Part shown: positions 7,991-17,892 of the stretch, one piece after another
Numbering within the stretch: the first letter of the stretch is position 1
Layout of the letters: each line of letters opens with the position of its first letter
NCBI GenBank assembly: GCA_964403075.1
Contig: CAYOEV010000010.1
Location: forward strand, 15,400-79,399
Length of the DNA stretch: 64,000 nucleotides
Source of the DNA: CAYOEV01 sp964403075
Lineage (GTDB): Bacteria > Bacteroidota > Bacteroidia > Cytophagales > Cyclobacteriaceae
Direction of reading: 5' to 3'
The notes under the pieces: model-generated
The model's database searches: none
Seen by the model: only the letters and a program-made list of their open reading frames with translations
What the model was told of the DNA's origin: nothing
Program-made: the position numbers and the translations under genes

Positions 7991-9349
7991 CTAATACTTT
8001 AGGGGCCAAACCCCGGGATACATACCCTGATATCTGGGAATATCCCGCTTGGCATCGGCCAAAGTTGAATAATCCGCTACGGCCACCCGGTGATTGCTTG
8101 CACCATTGAACGGTGGTATGATAAAGGCCGATGCTCCTGAACGCTGCAATTTCTGCGCATATTTAAAAGCCCTGGTATCATTGATGAAACTACCCACAAT
8201 CAGGTAATATTTATTGGTGCGACTGGGCAGACGCTCTACACCTGCCGCCGCACTACCCTGATTGTTTCTGTCCGGGCGATTTGGGGTGACTTTTTTTTGT
8301 GGTTCAGATTTCTCCACCCTGGCAGGTTCCGAATTTTCTTCTTTAATACCGGGCAGCGCAGCAACCTCATTAGCTGAAGTGACATCCTCAACATCCGAAC
8401 TTGGGGTGTCTTCGGACTTCACAGGTGGTGGGGTATCAGACGTTTCCTCTACAGCTTCTGTAGTAGAGGCCTGCGGGTTTTCACTCTCATCGGCCTGTGC
8501 TACTTCACCACCCCCATATTCCCGATACAAGTAATTGAAGCCGAATGCAATGCCCAGGAACATGACCGTTCCTACAGCAACTATTTTAATGAATCTAAAT
8601 CTGGCTTTGGTTGCCTCCGCAGGAGACATGGCATCAAGCATATCTACTTCTGTCTGCTGAACAAACGTTTTACCTCCCGCTGACTCTTGTGTGGGTGTGC
8701 CAAAACCTGCAGATGATTCAAATTCATCATAGGTTTCCTCCTCATAAAAAAGATCACCATTCTCGACAATGTCTGTCGAGGAACTGCCTGAATCTGCAAT
8801 TCCGCTCGGCATATCGGATGCCTCGGACTCATTGGACGTAACTACGTCCTCCTCTGCGGGGATGGGTGCTGTATCCAACGCACCCGGAACATCATCTACC
8901 GTGGAGATCGGACTTTCAGAGGCTGTCCTTGCCTCGGATGACTCTTTAGTTTCTTTCTCCCGTTCTGACATGCGCTCCGCAAGTACACGGTCGATGTCAT
9001 CGAGGTCCATATTTTCCAAGTCAATATCGGCAAGGTCGGCGTCATCTAAATCGATGTCGTCCAAGTCGATATCCAGATCATCTACCTCATGAGACAACTC
9101 ATTCATTTCATCGGACGTCGCTTCAGCAATCGAATTGAATACCTCATCCTCTACAGGAATCTCCTCTTCTTCTTCAGGGGGTGCGGGTTGGGTTGTCTGA
9201 ATGGTTTCAGGTTCACTCACCGGGGAAAACGTGTCGTCTTCGTCGTCTTCGAGTGCTTCAAAATCGAAATCCGGTAAGCCAAAATCGTCGTCACTGCCTC
9301 CTCCGTTTTTTTGTTCTTCTGATTCCAGATTTGATCTTTCGTCGGCCAT
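7991..9349 (-). CDS. Membrane-anchored SPOR-domain protein with acidic cytoplasmic region and period-5 repeats
   Basis: 452 residues. Residues 1-250 are strongly acidic and probably disordered; residues 91-120 consist of six five-residue units with D at every fifth position and L following it. A membrane helix spans about 252-272. Next is a low-complexity acidic/proline linker, then a C-terminal SPOR domain (about 377-452) with the alternating YYLIVGSF start. SPOR domains bind denuded peptidoglycan at septa, so a cell-division or envelope role is likely. Preceded by a TAGTTTTG promoter element. Confidence 0.85.
   Translation of the reverse strand: MADERSNLESEEQKNGGGSDDDFGLPDFDFEALEDDEDDTFSPVSEPETIQTTQPAPPEEEEEIPVEDEVFNSIAEATSDEMNELSHEVDDLDIDLDDIDLDDADLADIDLENMDLDDIDRVLAERMSEREKETKESSEARTASESPISTVDDVPGALDTAPIPAEEDVVTSNESEASDMPSGIADSGSSSTDIVENGDLFYEEETYDEFESSAGFGTPTQESAGGKTFVQQTEVDMLDAMSPAEATKARFRFIKIVAVGTVMFLGIAFGFNYLYREYGGGEVAQADESENPQASTTEAVEETSDTPPPVKSEDTPSSDVEDVTSANEVAALPGIKEENSEPARVEKSEPQKKVTPNRPDRNNQGSAAAGVERLPSRTNKYYLIVGSFINDTRAFKYAQKLQRSGASAFIIPPFNGASNHRVAVADYSTLADAKRDIPRYQGMYPGVWPLKY
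8990..9079 (-). repeat. Six tandem period-5 acidic units inside the SPOR-protein gene
   Basis: Encodes residues 91-120 of the SPOR protein. D recurs at residues 95, 100, 105, 110, 115 and 120, and L at 96, 101, 106, 111 and 116. At the DNA level the repeat is 15 bases and degenerate, so it has diverged or is selected at protein level. Confidence 0.7.
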
Positions 9350-9378
9350 TTGTACTTATTTAATCGTAGCAAATTAAA

Positions 9379-9386
9379 CAAAACTA
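9379..9386 (-). promoter_or_regulatory. -7 promoter element for the SPOR-protein gene
   Basis: Read on the minus strand this is TAGTTTTG, an exact Bacteroidota -7 match, about 30 bases before the ATG at 9349. It implies a leader of about 25 bases. No -33 element at the ideal spacing. Confidence 0.45.
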
Positions 9387-9419
9387 GAATATTGCAAAAA
9401 AACAAGTAAAGGGATTCGT

Positions 9420-11045
9420 TCAAAATCGGTAAATCCCTCCGATTTTAAACGATGTTCCCCTATTGGGATAATTCAGGTACCGTTCATATTCCTGACCAAA
9501 CAGATTGTCTAATTCCAAGAAAAGACCGAAATTCTCTGACCAGTGGTAGGTCGCTGAAACTTGAATATCCAATATCGCATCCAGATTCAATACGGCCTCA
9601 GTAATGGGTTCAGGTGCTTTAATGCCACGTAAGTTCAGCAACTGCAAATCAGTACTAATTTTTTCTCCGTATTGTTGGTTCCATTGCATACCGAATCTTA
9701 GTGCCGGCAAATACCAGGCTTCAATCTCATTATCCGTTGCGTATTCATTAAAGCGGATATCCGCCCGAATAGACGTACCGGGAAGTGGTTCCCAATTAAG
9801 TTCACCAAAAATACTAAAGCTCGCAGTGGCCCCAGGATCAATCCGGTAAATGAAAACAGCCGTATCGCTGGCACTCGGCTTGTAAAAACCTTGATTTTCA
9901 CGGCTGGCCAACTGAATACCTGCATTCAAAAATAATTTCGGCGTGATAAGACCACGAATTCCCGCTGTCAACTGTGATTGCACCACCTCATGGAGAAGTG
10001 CGAGGCTGTCTCCCAAAAAACCATTTGCCGCAGACACATCATCGAACGTAAGCGGATCGAAATAGCCAGATACATTGCCATAAACGTTCCATCCTTCCAG
10101 TCCCGACCAATTCACAGCAACATGGGGATAAAAATATCCATTGGAAGAAACCGTATCACTGGTGCTGGCGATATTCAAGCCGGCATCAATGGCCCAGACC
10201 CCCGTTCGGATATTAAACCTGGGAGTGAACATGAAGTAATTTCTAATTTGTGACTGCCCGCCAGAGGTAAAATCCAGTATACCAACTTGTATTTCCGATG
10301 TCACCGAATAGGTACTGTCAATATCAAATGCACCTTCTATTTTCGTAATGAAGTGGTTCTCTTTATTTATCATTTCCCCTTCTTGCCTTTGTTCACTGTA
10401 GTGGTAGCGTGGCTCAAAAATCAAATTCCAGTCGTCGTTTTTTACCCGCTGCACCTGAGCATTAAACTGGTACCGGTTCAGGTCAGCCCGTGGTACATTG
10501 CTAAGATCATTCGTTCCATAAAAATTGTAAAAATCATTCTGTACGCGGATTCCCGGAGTCACTGCCCATGCATCTGTCTGGTAAGTGCCAAAAAAATCCA
10601 ATAACGTTTTACCGGAGGCGCTTGCATCACCAGCTACCGCACCCTTGCCAAAGCTTTCGTGATAAGCCCACGCTCCCCAGTTGAAATTGGCCGACCGATC
10701 CCCCGCGTAGGCGGTCAACAAAGGTGCGTTGAAATTACCGAATCCGGCTTTAATGTAGTTGTCATACTGTCGATAGCCTTGCGGTCTGAAAAGGGTTTTT
10801 GGCCTTAGCTGCGGCTCCTCTACCGGTATTTCATAAGTACTGATACGGTTTCCAAAGGATATTTCTCCCGTATCCCGGGCCATGGACAAATTGCCGATAG
10901 CCAACATTATTTTATTGGCTTTGGGCAATACCAGTATTTTTTCTTTTTCAATGACCATTTCTCTGGATTCAATCTCCCCTTGGGTATCCTGAGCAGAAAG
11001 GGTCAAATTCAGAGTAGTGGCGAAACATATTAAGAAGTACCTCAT
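9420..11045 (-). CDS. Outer-membrane beta-barrel protein, TonB-dependent-receptor-like but without a plug domain
   Basis: 541 residues with a signal peptide (cleavage after about LTLSAQ). After ~80 residues the sequence turns into alternating amphipathic strands, and it ends in the aromatic terminal strand (IGGIYRF) used by the BAM complex; the last 60 residues resemble the C-terminus of TonB-dependent receptors (LDNLFGQEY). No carboxypeptidase-like or plug domain is seen, so it is not a complete receptor. It overlaps the upstream TPR gene by four bases, and the two are likely partners. Substrate unknown. Confidence 0.75.
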   Translation of the reverse strand: MRYFLICFATTLNLTLSAQDTQGEIESREMVIEKEKILVLPKANKIMLAIGNLSMARDTGEISFGNRISTYEIPVEEPQLRPKTLFRPQGYRQYDNYIKAGFGNFNAPLLTAYAGDRSANFNWGAWAYHESFGKGAVAGDASASGKTLLDFFGTYQTDAWAVTPGIRVQNDFYNFYGTNDLSNVPRADLNRYQFNAQVQRVKNDDWNLIFEPRYHYSEQRQEGEMINKENHFITKIEGAFDIDSTYSVTSEIQVGILDFTSGGQSQIRNYFMFTPRFNIRTGVWAIDAGLNIASTSDTVSSNGYFYPHVAVNWSGLEGWNVYGNVSGYFDPLTFDDVSAANGFLGDSLALLHEVVQSQLTAGIRGLITPKLFLNAGIQLASRENQGFYKPSASDTAVFIYRIDPGATASFSIFGELNWEPLPGTSIRADIRFNEYATDNEIEAWYLPALRFGMQWNQQYGEKISTDLQLLNLRGIKAPEPITEAVLNLDAILDIQVSATYHWSENFGLFLELDNLFGQEYERYLNYPNRGTSFKIGGIYRF

Positions 11046-14011
11046 TGGTTGGCCCCTTGGTTTAATAATTCGTTTTCTACTGATCGAAGTGATTCCAATT
11101 TTCGTCTGGCCTCAGCCTTTATGGCTGGATCGTCAAAATGATCGATTAAGGAATTAAGCGTAGCTTTTGCTTGAAGGATTTCATCCAATGCAATGTAGTT
11201 GTCGGCAATTAGTAAGAATGAACGTCCGACCCACTTCATGTAGGTGCCGTACTGTTTGTTTAGGTCAAACAATCGATCAAGAGAGGTATCGTACCTACTT
11301 TTTTCGTAATCTATCAACGCCATTTGATAGTTGGCCTCAGCTCCGTATTCATTACTGGCAGTGGAGGCCTGCTCAAAAGCATTATATGCTTCCTGCACTT
11401 GCTCCAATGCGAGGTGACATCTGCCCTGTACCAGGTAGGTTTTTAAATCCCCGTTAACCGGATACCAATCGGATGAGCGTATTTGATTGGCGTAATCAAT
11501 GGCCGCTGCGTAGTCTGCCTGCAGGTAATAGGTCTGCATCAAACCTTCCCTGGCCTGGTATTGCTCCTTTTGATTACTTGCCACGCGTAGAAGCTGATCA
11601 TAGTTATCAAGGGCATCCGCATATCGCGACAGCTCTGCTAGTAAATCGCCACGTTTTACCAGGGCTCGGGTGAGATAGGCACTGGACGGGTTGTCGATGA
11701 CCAACTGAAGGTATTTCAATGCCTCATCCAGTCTGTTCATCTTTTGATTGGCATCACCGAGCAGGTAATGAATCCAGTCCTTAAAACTATTTGAAGGATA
11801 CTTGTTGAGCAGGTCTTCCATTTGGGTGATGGCCAAGGAATAGTTGCCATTGTAGTAGGTGTTTTTGGCTTGATTAAAAGCAATATTCACCACGTCGTTA
11901 TCGTCGGGATTTTGCGTTTCGTAGGCTTCGAGATATTTGGAAAAATCGACCGAAATCCCTCTATCCTGCAGGTCCTGTAAGCCCAATAAAGCGTCTTTAG
12001 CTTCGGTTGAAGACAGGTAATTGTCCAATACAAAAAGATAATCATCTTTGGCTTTTTGGTATTGACCCAGATTGAAATAACCCAATGCCCGTTTTACACG
12101 ACCTGTAGGGTGGAGCGCTCCCTCGGGATAATCGCCAAGGTAGGTGGTGAGTTCTTTTACCCCCTGCTCAATTTGACCCGCTTCGAAGTAGGCTTGTGCC
12201 GACTGTATCATCGCATTGTTTCGGTAAGGTGATGAAGACATGGCAATCACCTCGCGGTAAGCACCTACGGCGTCAGCTGTTCGGCCATTGATCTGGTGAA
12301 TGGCGCCCATTTGAAAATACACAAAATCCTTCTGTGTAGTTTTGAAGAGAACTTCCCGATAGGCAGACATGGCTTCGGTGTAAGATTTCTGAGTGTAGGC
12401 ACAGTCGGCTTCCCGTAATTGTGCATCCACATAGAAAGGATGGTTATTGGGGGCTTTGCGCAGAAAGCGATCAAAATAATCTTTGGCCGATAGATAATCG
12501 CGTTGGTTGTATGCCACATAACCCAAGCCATAATCAAATACCGGGTCCGCAGGATCTATTTTAATCCCCCTCATGTAACTTTCATAGGCCTTATTGTATT
12601 GCTCAAGCGTAAAATGGCATTCTCCCTTCCAATACCATCCTTCGGCCTCAGTCGTCGCAACTTCGGGGTAGGCAAGACTTTTCTCCAAGTAGGTAAGGGC
12701 TTCCTGGTATTTGTCTTCGCTGATCATTTGCTTGGCCCTTAATAGTGCAACCTCCTGGTAATTGGCGCGAATTCTGGTGCTGGAGGTGAGGTTATTTTCA
12801 AAATGGCTGAGCACCCGTTCATAGTTAGAGGTATTGAACAAAGCAATAGAAAGCAGTTCATTCACCTCTGCGAGGTTATTGGCGTTTGGATAATCGACCA
12901 AATACTTCTCCAAATCAGCTATTGCTTCATCGTATCGCTGCAGGTAAATGCGCACTTTAGCAGCGTTAATTCGAGCTTCTGACCTAAGTGTACTATCCGC
13001 CTGAGACTGTGCCGCAGATTCATAAGCGTTCAATGCAAAAGGATAGTTTTCCTGGTCTGCGTAAGCCTCTCCCAGCTTAAAGGCGCTGGATTGACCCACC
13101 TTTCCAGTATCTAAGGCAGCGACTTTCAACTGATCAATCGCAGTCAGAGTATCGCCGAGCTCATAAGCAGTGTGGCCGATCATAAAACGCACGGCCGACG
13201 TTGCGTTCTTCTGAATGGCAAGTGCTTCATTAAAATAACGACTAGCCGCAGCATAGTTTTGCTTTGAATAGTGGGCCTGTGCAATGCCCATGAGCAGTTC
13301 CCTATCCTCATTGGAAGAATCCCCTTGGATAAGTGGTGGATTTTGTGTGATTACCGCGTCGTAATCCTCCGTCTCCAGATAAATTTTTGACAGGTAAATC
13401 GCTGAAGGCACCTCCCATTCACTAGTCTGTGCGGACAATAAAAGCAGCTTTCTGGCTTCCTCAATATTTTCATTCCAGGACAGACTGGCCAGGTAATAGG
13501 CACTCGCTACCCTATGAATGCCATTTCTTTCATATGCTTCGCGAAAAGCCGAGCGCGCCTCCGCGCGCAGTCCCAACTGCAATGCCGCAAAACCTCTTTC
13601 AAACAACACTTGTTCCTGATAGGGATGGTCCAGCGACACAATATCGAGTCCGTCATATGCTTCATGCGCGCTGACCCAATCTTCCCGGATAAAATAATAA
13701 TGTCCCAATTGGCTCGCGGCCTTATCTACCAGGGGGTGAAGCGGGTACTTATTTTTGAATGATTGATAAAATCTAGCCCCTGAGTTAAACCCACCGCGCA
13801 AGGCACTTACACATCTGTAGTAAAGTGCTTTGGGTGTTTCCTTCACATTCAGGTACTCATCCAGTAGGTGTTTGGCTACGGGGTAATTGCCCGCCTCATA
13901 ATTTTCAATTGCCAATTCCAATTGGAACTCAGGCGCATCCCGTGAGACCAGGTGCTGAGCCTTTGATACCAGCACAGCTGAAAGGAAAAGAAAGGAAACA
14001 ATGAATTTCAT
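11042..14011 (-). CDS. Large exported TPR-repeat protein
   Basis: 989 residues from the ATG at 14011, chosen because it opens a signal peptide (FIVSFLFLSAVLVSKAQ); a GTG/ATG nine codons earlier would add a non-signal extension. The whole mature protein is built of tetratricopeptide repeats, at least twenty, recognisable by the recurring G/A-Y-A-F-P spacing in helix pairs. It is probably a periplasmic or outer-membrane-associated scaffold. The gene overlaps the barrel gene by four bases and lies 37 bases from holA on the same strand. The pairing with a barrel suggests a joint envelope complex; function not known. Confidence 0.82.
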   Translation of the reverse strand: MKFIVSFLFLSAVLVSKAQHLVSRDAPEFQLELAIENYEAGNYPVAKHLLDEYLNVKETPKALYYRCVSALRGGFNSGARFYQSFKNKYPLHPLVDKAASQLGHYYFIREDWVSAHEAYDGLDIVSLDHPYQEQVLFERGFAALQLGLRAEARSAFREAYERNGIHRVASAYYLASLSWNENIEEARKLLLLSAQTSEWEVPSAIYLSKIYLETEDYDAVITQNPPLIQGDSSNEDRELLMGIAQAHYSKQNYAAASRYFNEALAIQKNATSAVRFMIGHTAYELGDTLTAIDQLKVAALDTGKVGQSSAFKLGEAYADQENYPFALNAYESAAQSQADSTLRSEARINAAKVRIYLQRYDEAIADLEKYLVDYPNANNLAEVNELLSIALFNTSNYERVLSHFENNLTSSTRIRANYQEVALLRAKQMISEDKYQEALTYLEKSLAYPEVATTEAEGWYWKGECHFTLEQYNKAYESYMRGIKIDPADPVFDYGLGYVAYNQRDYLSAKDYFDRFLRKAPNNHPFYVDAQLREADCAYTQKSYTEAMSAYREVLFKTTQKDFVYFQMGAIHQINGRTADAVGAYREVIAMSSSPYRNNAMIQSAQAYFEAGQIEQGVKELTTYLGDYPEGALHPTGRVKRALGYFNLGQYQKAKDDYLFVLDNYLSSTEAKDALLGLQDLQDRGISVDFSKYLEAYETQNPDDNDVVNIAFNQAKNTYYNGNYSLAITQMEDLLNKYPSNSFKDWIHYLLGDANQKMNRLDEALKYLQLVIDNPSSAYLTRALVKRGDLLAELSRYADALDNYDQLLRVASNQKEQYQAREGLMQTYYLQADYAAAIDYANQIRSSDWYPVNGDLKTYLVQGRCHLALEQVQEAYNAFEQASTASNEYGAEANYQMALIDYEKSRYDTSLDRLFDLNKQYGTYMKWVGRSFLLIADNYIALDEILQAKATLNSLIDHFDDPAIKAEARRKLESLRSVENELLNQGANQ

Positions 14012-14048
14012 ACAGCTATTAGAACGAACCAATGCCAAAGATGGTACA

Positions 14049-15071
14049 TCAGGAGAGCAATTGATAAATCAGCGTGTTTAAAACGTCTAATTCTTTTTTA
14101 TTGACTGCGCCAATACCCTTTGCCTGCAAATCTGCCTGGTAAATGTGATCCAGATTTCGAAGCACCATCACCTGATTGAAGCGCTGCGCGGCTGCGAGGT
14201 ATTCGTCAACGAAATAAGGATTGGTTCCAATGATTCTGGCGAGTTGCGCCTTGTCTCTGGTACCCGCGGTGTGCAACTGTAAAAGCTTGGTAAAGTAACT
14301 GTACAAACTAAATAACGTCAGAATCAACGGATTGGCGGAGGGATTTTGAGCAAAATATTGTACGATCTGAAAAGCTTTAGCCCCGTCACCCTGCCCGATG
14401 GCTTTTTGCAATTCAAATGTATTGAAGGCCTTACTGATCCCCACATACTTATCAATCAGCAGCTCATCAATGGCTTGTCCTTCGTTTATATTGGGTTTCA
14501 GCTTATCAAATTCATTGGCAATCCGTTTCAGGTCATTACCAATATTTTCTGCGAGCATCTGTACGGCCTGAGGCGTGATTTTAACCTCGATGGCCTGAGC
14601 GTAAGCAGCAATCCAACCAATGATTTGGTTGTCATATAATCGCTTGCTGTTCATGAAGACCGCCGACTTGGTGAGGGACTTGGCCAACACGGTGCGCTTG
14701 TCAAATCGTTTGTATTTGTAGCCAAAAGCCAACACGGTGCATGGCATGGGTTGTGACAGGTAATCCATGAGCAATTTTTGATCCTGCTCGCGGTTCCACC
14801 CCTTCATCTCTTGTGCTTCCCGGATCAGCACCAGTTGACGCTCACCCATCATGGGATACTTTCTGGCTGTAGAGATTACTTCTTCCATAGAGGTGTCCTT
14901 GCCGTACAGTATAAATTGATTAAAACTCTTCTGGCCTGATTCAATAACCCGTGCCATCAGGTGGTCAAGTATATGGTCGATAAAAAACGGCTCATCCCCC
15001 TGTAAAAAATAGACTCCTTCAAAACTAGACTGCGTCACATTTTTAAGCAGTTCTGAATACGATATTTCCAT
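14049..15071 (-). CDS. holA: DNA polymerase III delta subunit
   Basis: Clamp-loader subunit that opens the beta sliding clamp. 340 residues, close to the usual ~340. The start shows the family-typical [14 protein letters not shown], followed by the AAA+-like fold without a working P-loop, and the helical collar domain at the C-terminus (around residues 210-330). It is the first gene of the leftward run that continues into the TPR and barrel genes, and is divergent from tyrS across 95 bases. Confidence 0.9.
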   Translation of the reverse strand: MEISYSELLKNVTQSSFEGVYFLQGDEPFFIDHILDHLMARVIESGQKSFNQFILYGKDTSMEEVISTARKYPMMGERQLVLIREAQEMKGWNREQDQKLLMDYLSQPMPCTVLAFGYKYKRFDKRTVLAKSLTKSAVFMNSKRLYDNQIIGWIAAYAQAIEVKITPQAVQMLAENIGNDLKRIANEFDKLKPNINEGQAIDELLIDKYVGISKAFNTFELQKAIGQGDGAKAFQIVQYFAQNPSANPLILTLFSLYSYFTKLLQLHTAGTRDKAQLARIIGTNPYFVDEYLAAAQRFNQVMVLRNLDHIYQADLQAKGIGAVNKKELDVLNTLIYQLLS

Positions 15072-15140
15072 CTACCTTCAATTTAAGGGCACAAAAATTA
15101 AAAACATGTGGCAATCTCTCGCTACCATTCCAGTGCTTTC

Positions 15141-15148
15141 TACTTTTG
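15141..15148 (+). promoter_or_regulatory. -7 promoter element for tyrS
   Basis: TACTTTTG matches TAnnTTTG exactly. The tyrS ATG is 18 bases further on, predicting a leader of roughly 10-15 bases. It also explains why the TTG at 15146 is not the real start: it is part of the promoter. Confidence 0.5.
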
Positions 15149-15166
15149 CAAGCTAAGATTTACTTG

Positions 15167-16447
15167 ATGAAGAATTTTATTGAAGAAATGACCTGGCGTG
15201 GACTTGTTCACGATGTGATGCCCGGAACGGAAGAAATACTGAAAAAAGGTGTAACCACTGCATACATTGGATTTGACCCAACGGCCGATTCATTGCACAT
15301 TGGAAATCTCGTACAGATAATGATTCTCAAACACTACCAACTTTGTGGTCACAAACCCATTGCATTGGTAGGTGGTGCCACCGGCATGGTGGGAGACCCT
15401 TCCGGCAAGTCGCAGGAACGCAACCTGCTGGATGAACCTACCCTGCGTCACAACGAGGCGAGCATACGCAAACAACTAGAAAAATTTTTGGATTTTAAGG
15501 CAGTAAATGCAGCAGAGGTCGTCAATAACCACGACTGGTTTAAAGATTTTAAATTATTGGATTTCTTGCGAGACGTCGGTAAACATATTTCCATTAATTA
15601 TATGCTGGCCAAAGATTCTGTTCAGAAGCGCTTAGAATCTGGATTGTCATTCACAGAATTTAGCTATCAACTTATACAAGGCTATGATTTTTATTGGCTT
15701 TGGAAGCACAAGGCGGTCCAATTACAACTCGGTGGTTCCGATCAATGGGGCAATATTGTGGCGGGTACCGAACTCATTCGACGAATGGAACAGGGCGAGG
15801 CCTATGCCATGACTTCACCACTGCTCACCAAAGTGGATGGCTCAAAATTTGGGAAAAGCGAAGATGGCAACGTCTGGCTGGACGCAGAAAAAACCTCACC
15901 CTACAAATTTTACCAGTATTGGCTCAACATTTCAGATGAGGATGTGAAACGTTTTGTAAAGATTTTTAGCCTGGAGGATCGGCAAACCATTGAGGCTAAA
16001 ATCCATGCCCATGACGCGGCCCCACACTTGCGCTTGCTACAAAAATCACTGGCCGAAGAAATTACCAAAAGGGTGCATTCGGCAGAAGATCTAAAAATGG
16101 CACAAGAAGCTTCCGACATCCTATTCGGCCAATCAACCACCGAAAGACTTTCAGCAATTAATGAAAAATTACTGTTACAGATATTTGAGGGTGTGCCCCA
16201 AATTACCATCGATAGGGAAACATGGAAGACTGCAAACAGTGCCGTTGATTTGTTGAGTGATCAGACACATGGAGAGATTTTTGCGTCCAAAAGTGAAGCT
16301 CGTCGGATGATCAAGGCAGGAGGAGTCAGCTTGAATAAGCAGAAAATTCAAGCCGAAACCATTCCAGCTCTGGCATTGCTACAGGGAAAGTACCTATTGG
16401 CTCAGCGTGGTAAACGTCACTACTACCTCATCAAAGTAGAAGGTTAA
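15167..16447 (+). CDS. tyrS: Tyrosyl-tRNA synthetase
   Basis: Class I aminoacyl-tRNA synthetase charging tRNA-Tyr. 426 residues from the ATG at 15167. It shows the HIGH-type HIGN (44-47), the tyrosine pocket ([18 protein letters not shown]) and the KMSKS equivalent KFGKS (227-231). The C-terminal S4-like RNA-binding domain occupies about 360-420 ([15 protein letters not shown]). A TTG seven codons upstream is in frame but lies within the -7 element, so I reject it. Confidence 0.97.
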   Translation: MKNFIEEMTWRGLVHDVMPGTEEILKKGVTTAYIGFDPTADSLHIGNLVQIMILKHYQLCGHKPIALVGGATGMVGDPSGKSQERNLLDEPTLRHNEASIRKQLEKFLDFKAVNAAEVVNNHDWFKDFKLLDFLRDVGKHISINYMLAKDSVQKRLESGLSFTEFSYQLIQGYDFYWLWKHKAVQLQLGGSDQWGNIVAGTELIRRMEQGEAYAMTSPLLTKVDGSKFGKSEDGNVWLDAEKTSPYKFYQYWLNISDEDVKRFVKIFSLEDRQTIEAKIHAHDAAPHLRLLQKSLAEEITKRVHSAEDLKMAQEASDILFGQSTTERLSAINEKLLLQIFEGVPQITIDRETWKTANSAVDLLSDQTHGEIFASKSEARRMIKAGGVSLNKQKIQAETIPALALLQGKYLLAQRGKRHYYLIKVEG

Positions 16448-16459
16448 GCCGTTTTCTAC

Positions 16460-16467
16460 TACTTTTG
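16460..16467 (+). promoter_or_regulatory. -7 promoter element for the DUF2061-LytTR pair
   Basis: TACTTTTG, an exact consensus match, ends nine bases before the ATG at 16477. The transcript would have a leader of only a few bases. The TTG at 16465 lies inside this element and is not a credible start. Confidence 0.45.
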
Positions 16468-16476
16468 CCGCCGTTC

Positions 16477-16914
16477 ATGGATAGTCGCCTCCGACATATA
16501 AGCAAAACCATTACCTGGCGCATTGTGGCGTCAGGAACCACTTTCGGTCTTACCTACTTTTTTTTTCGAGATGATCCATCTGCCATTGAAAAGGCAAGCG
16601 GAATGGCTTTGGTGGAGGCAGGACTTAAAATGATTCTATATTATTACCATGAGCGGGTTTGGTTCAAGATTAAAACCACACTCCGTAGCCATCGCAGACA
16701 CCTGATGAAGAGTGTCACTTGGCGACTGATTGCATCGCTAACGACTTTTCTTTTGGCGATCTTTTTTTTTAGAGACGATCCATTAGCTACCCAAAAAGCT
16801 ACTGGAGTAGCTGTAGTGGAAATTTTTATCAAAATGCTGGTTTACTACCTGCATGAACGCGCCTGGTACCGTATCAATTTCGGTCTTGATAAATATAAAA
16901 ATAAGGACAGTTAG
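16477..16914 (+). CDS. Tandem DUF2061 membrane protein
   Basis: 145 residues formed by two copies of the same ~60-residue DUF2061 unit (about 7-66 and 75-134). Each copy carries ITWRI/VTWRL, an FFFRDDP turn, an invariant VE pair and a YYxHERxW end. Each unit has two short hydrophobic helices. DUF2061 proteins are small membrane proteins of unknown role, in some species linked to sulfate-assimilation genes; no such genes lie here. It is three bases upstream of a LytTR regulator, so the two are almost certainly one operon. Confidence 0.85.
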   Translation: MDSRLRHISKTITWRIVASGTTFGLTYFFFRDDPSAIEKASGMALVEAGLKMILYYYHERVWFKIKTTLRSHRRHLMKSVTWRLIASLTTFLLAIFFFRDDPLATQKATGVAVVEIFIKMLVYYLHERAWYRINFGLDKYKNKDS

Positions 16915-16917
16915 TGC

Positions 16918-17781
16918 ATGATTCGATGGATCAAGGAACAGTGGTTATCTCCTTTTCCGGATACCTGTGATTTAAAGCACCATGCCAAAACTATGGCCGT
17001 TATTGGTCTTTTCATTACCGCTTTTCTACTGGTATTTGAGCCGTTTGGTTTTTCCGGCATTCAATCAGCATGGCTTAAATGGCGAATGGCAGCAGAGTTT
17101 GGTCTGGTTACCTTTGTGGTTGGCCTTTTCTGGGAGTGGTTTGAAATTCGGGTGTTAAAAGCAGAACGGGAAAGTGCCCGATGGACCTTCGGAAGATGGA
17201 TCCAGAGTATCACCGTCCTGATCGTCCTTATAAGCCTTGGGAACCTCACGCTCAATCAACTTTACAATCCGAATGCACCGATCACCCTCGAGCGGTTGAT
17301 CTACACATTGGCAAATACCCTGAGTTTGGGGCTTTTCCCTACAATTGCCTCAGGCTATGTGGCAAAGATGCGTGCCATGCGTCGCAATGAAACCTTGGCA
17401 ACATCTCTGGGAAAATTGCCTGTGCTTCGCGCTACTCACCTCATTACCATCCCTTCTGATACCGATGAAAACTATTTGCAAATGGCTGCCAATCGCATTC
17501 TTTTCGTTAACGCCATGGAAAACTACGTAGCTGTTCACTACACAGATGGTAGTCAGGTACGAAAAGAATTGGTTAGAAATACCCTTCGACGCCTGGACTC
17601 AGTATTGTCCATCCCCTTTTTCAGGTGTCACCGTTCTTTTCTGGTAAACCTGGAGCAGGTGGAGCGGGTAGAAGGTAATGCACAAGGCCTTCGGCTCAGC
17701 TTAAAAACCGGAACTGACATAATTCCAGTCTCTAGAAAATATTTGGAGGACTTTCGAAACTATTTTCAGAAAACAACGTGA
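16918..17781 (+). CDS. Membrane-anchored LytTR-domain transcriptional regulator
   Basis: 287 residues. The N-terminal half has four membrane helices (about 24-44, 58-78, 95-113, 120-142). The C-terminal ~100 residues (about 188-285) are a LytTR DNA-binding domain, with the characteristic VNAMENYVAVHY start, RxTLRRLDS helix and FFRCHRSFLVNL core. There is no receiver domain, so it is a one-component, membrane-bound regulator of a type common in Bacteroidota. The signal is presumably sensed in or at the membrane. Cotranscribed with the DUF2061 gene. Confidence 0.88.
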   Translation: MIRWIKEQWLSPFPDTCDLKHHAKTMAVIGLFITAFLLVFEPFGFSGIQSAWLKWRMAAEFGLVTFVVGLFWEWFEIRVLKAERESARWTFGRWIQSITVLIVLISLGNLTLNQLYNPNAPITLERLIYTLANTLSLGLFPTIASGYVAKMRAMRRNETLATSLGKLPVLRATHLITIPSDTDENYLQMAANRILFVNAMENYVAVHYTDGSQVRKELVRNTLRRLDSVLSIPFFRCHRSFLVNLEQVERVEGNAQGLRLSLKTGTDIIPVSRKYLEDFRNYFQKTT

Positions 17782-17892
17782 GGACTTGCCATTCATCACT
17801 TTCTCCTTGACAGTTATCCCAATCCTCAGGATCGAGCCATATTTCGTTTGAAAAGTTACGTGTTTCGTTGGCTCAGATAAATTTCAACAACT

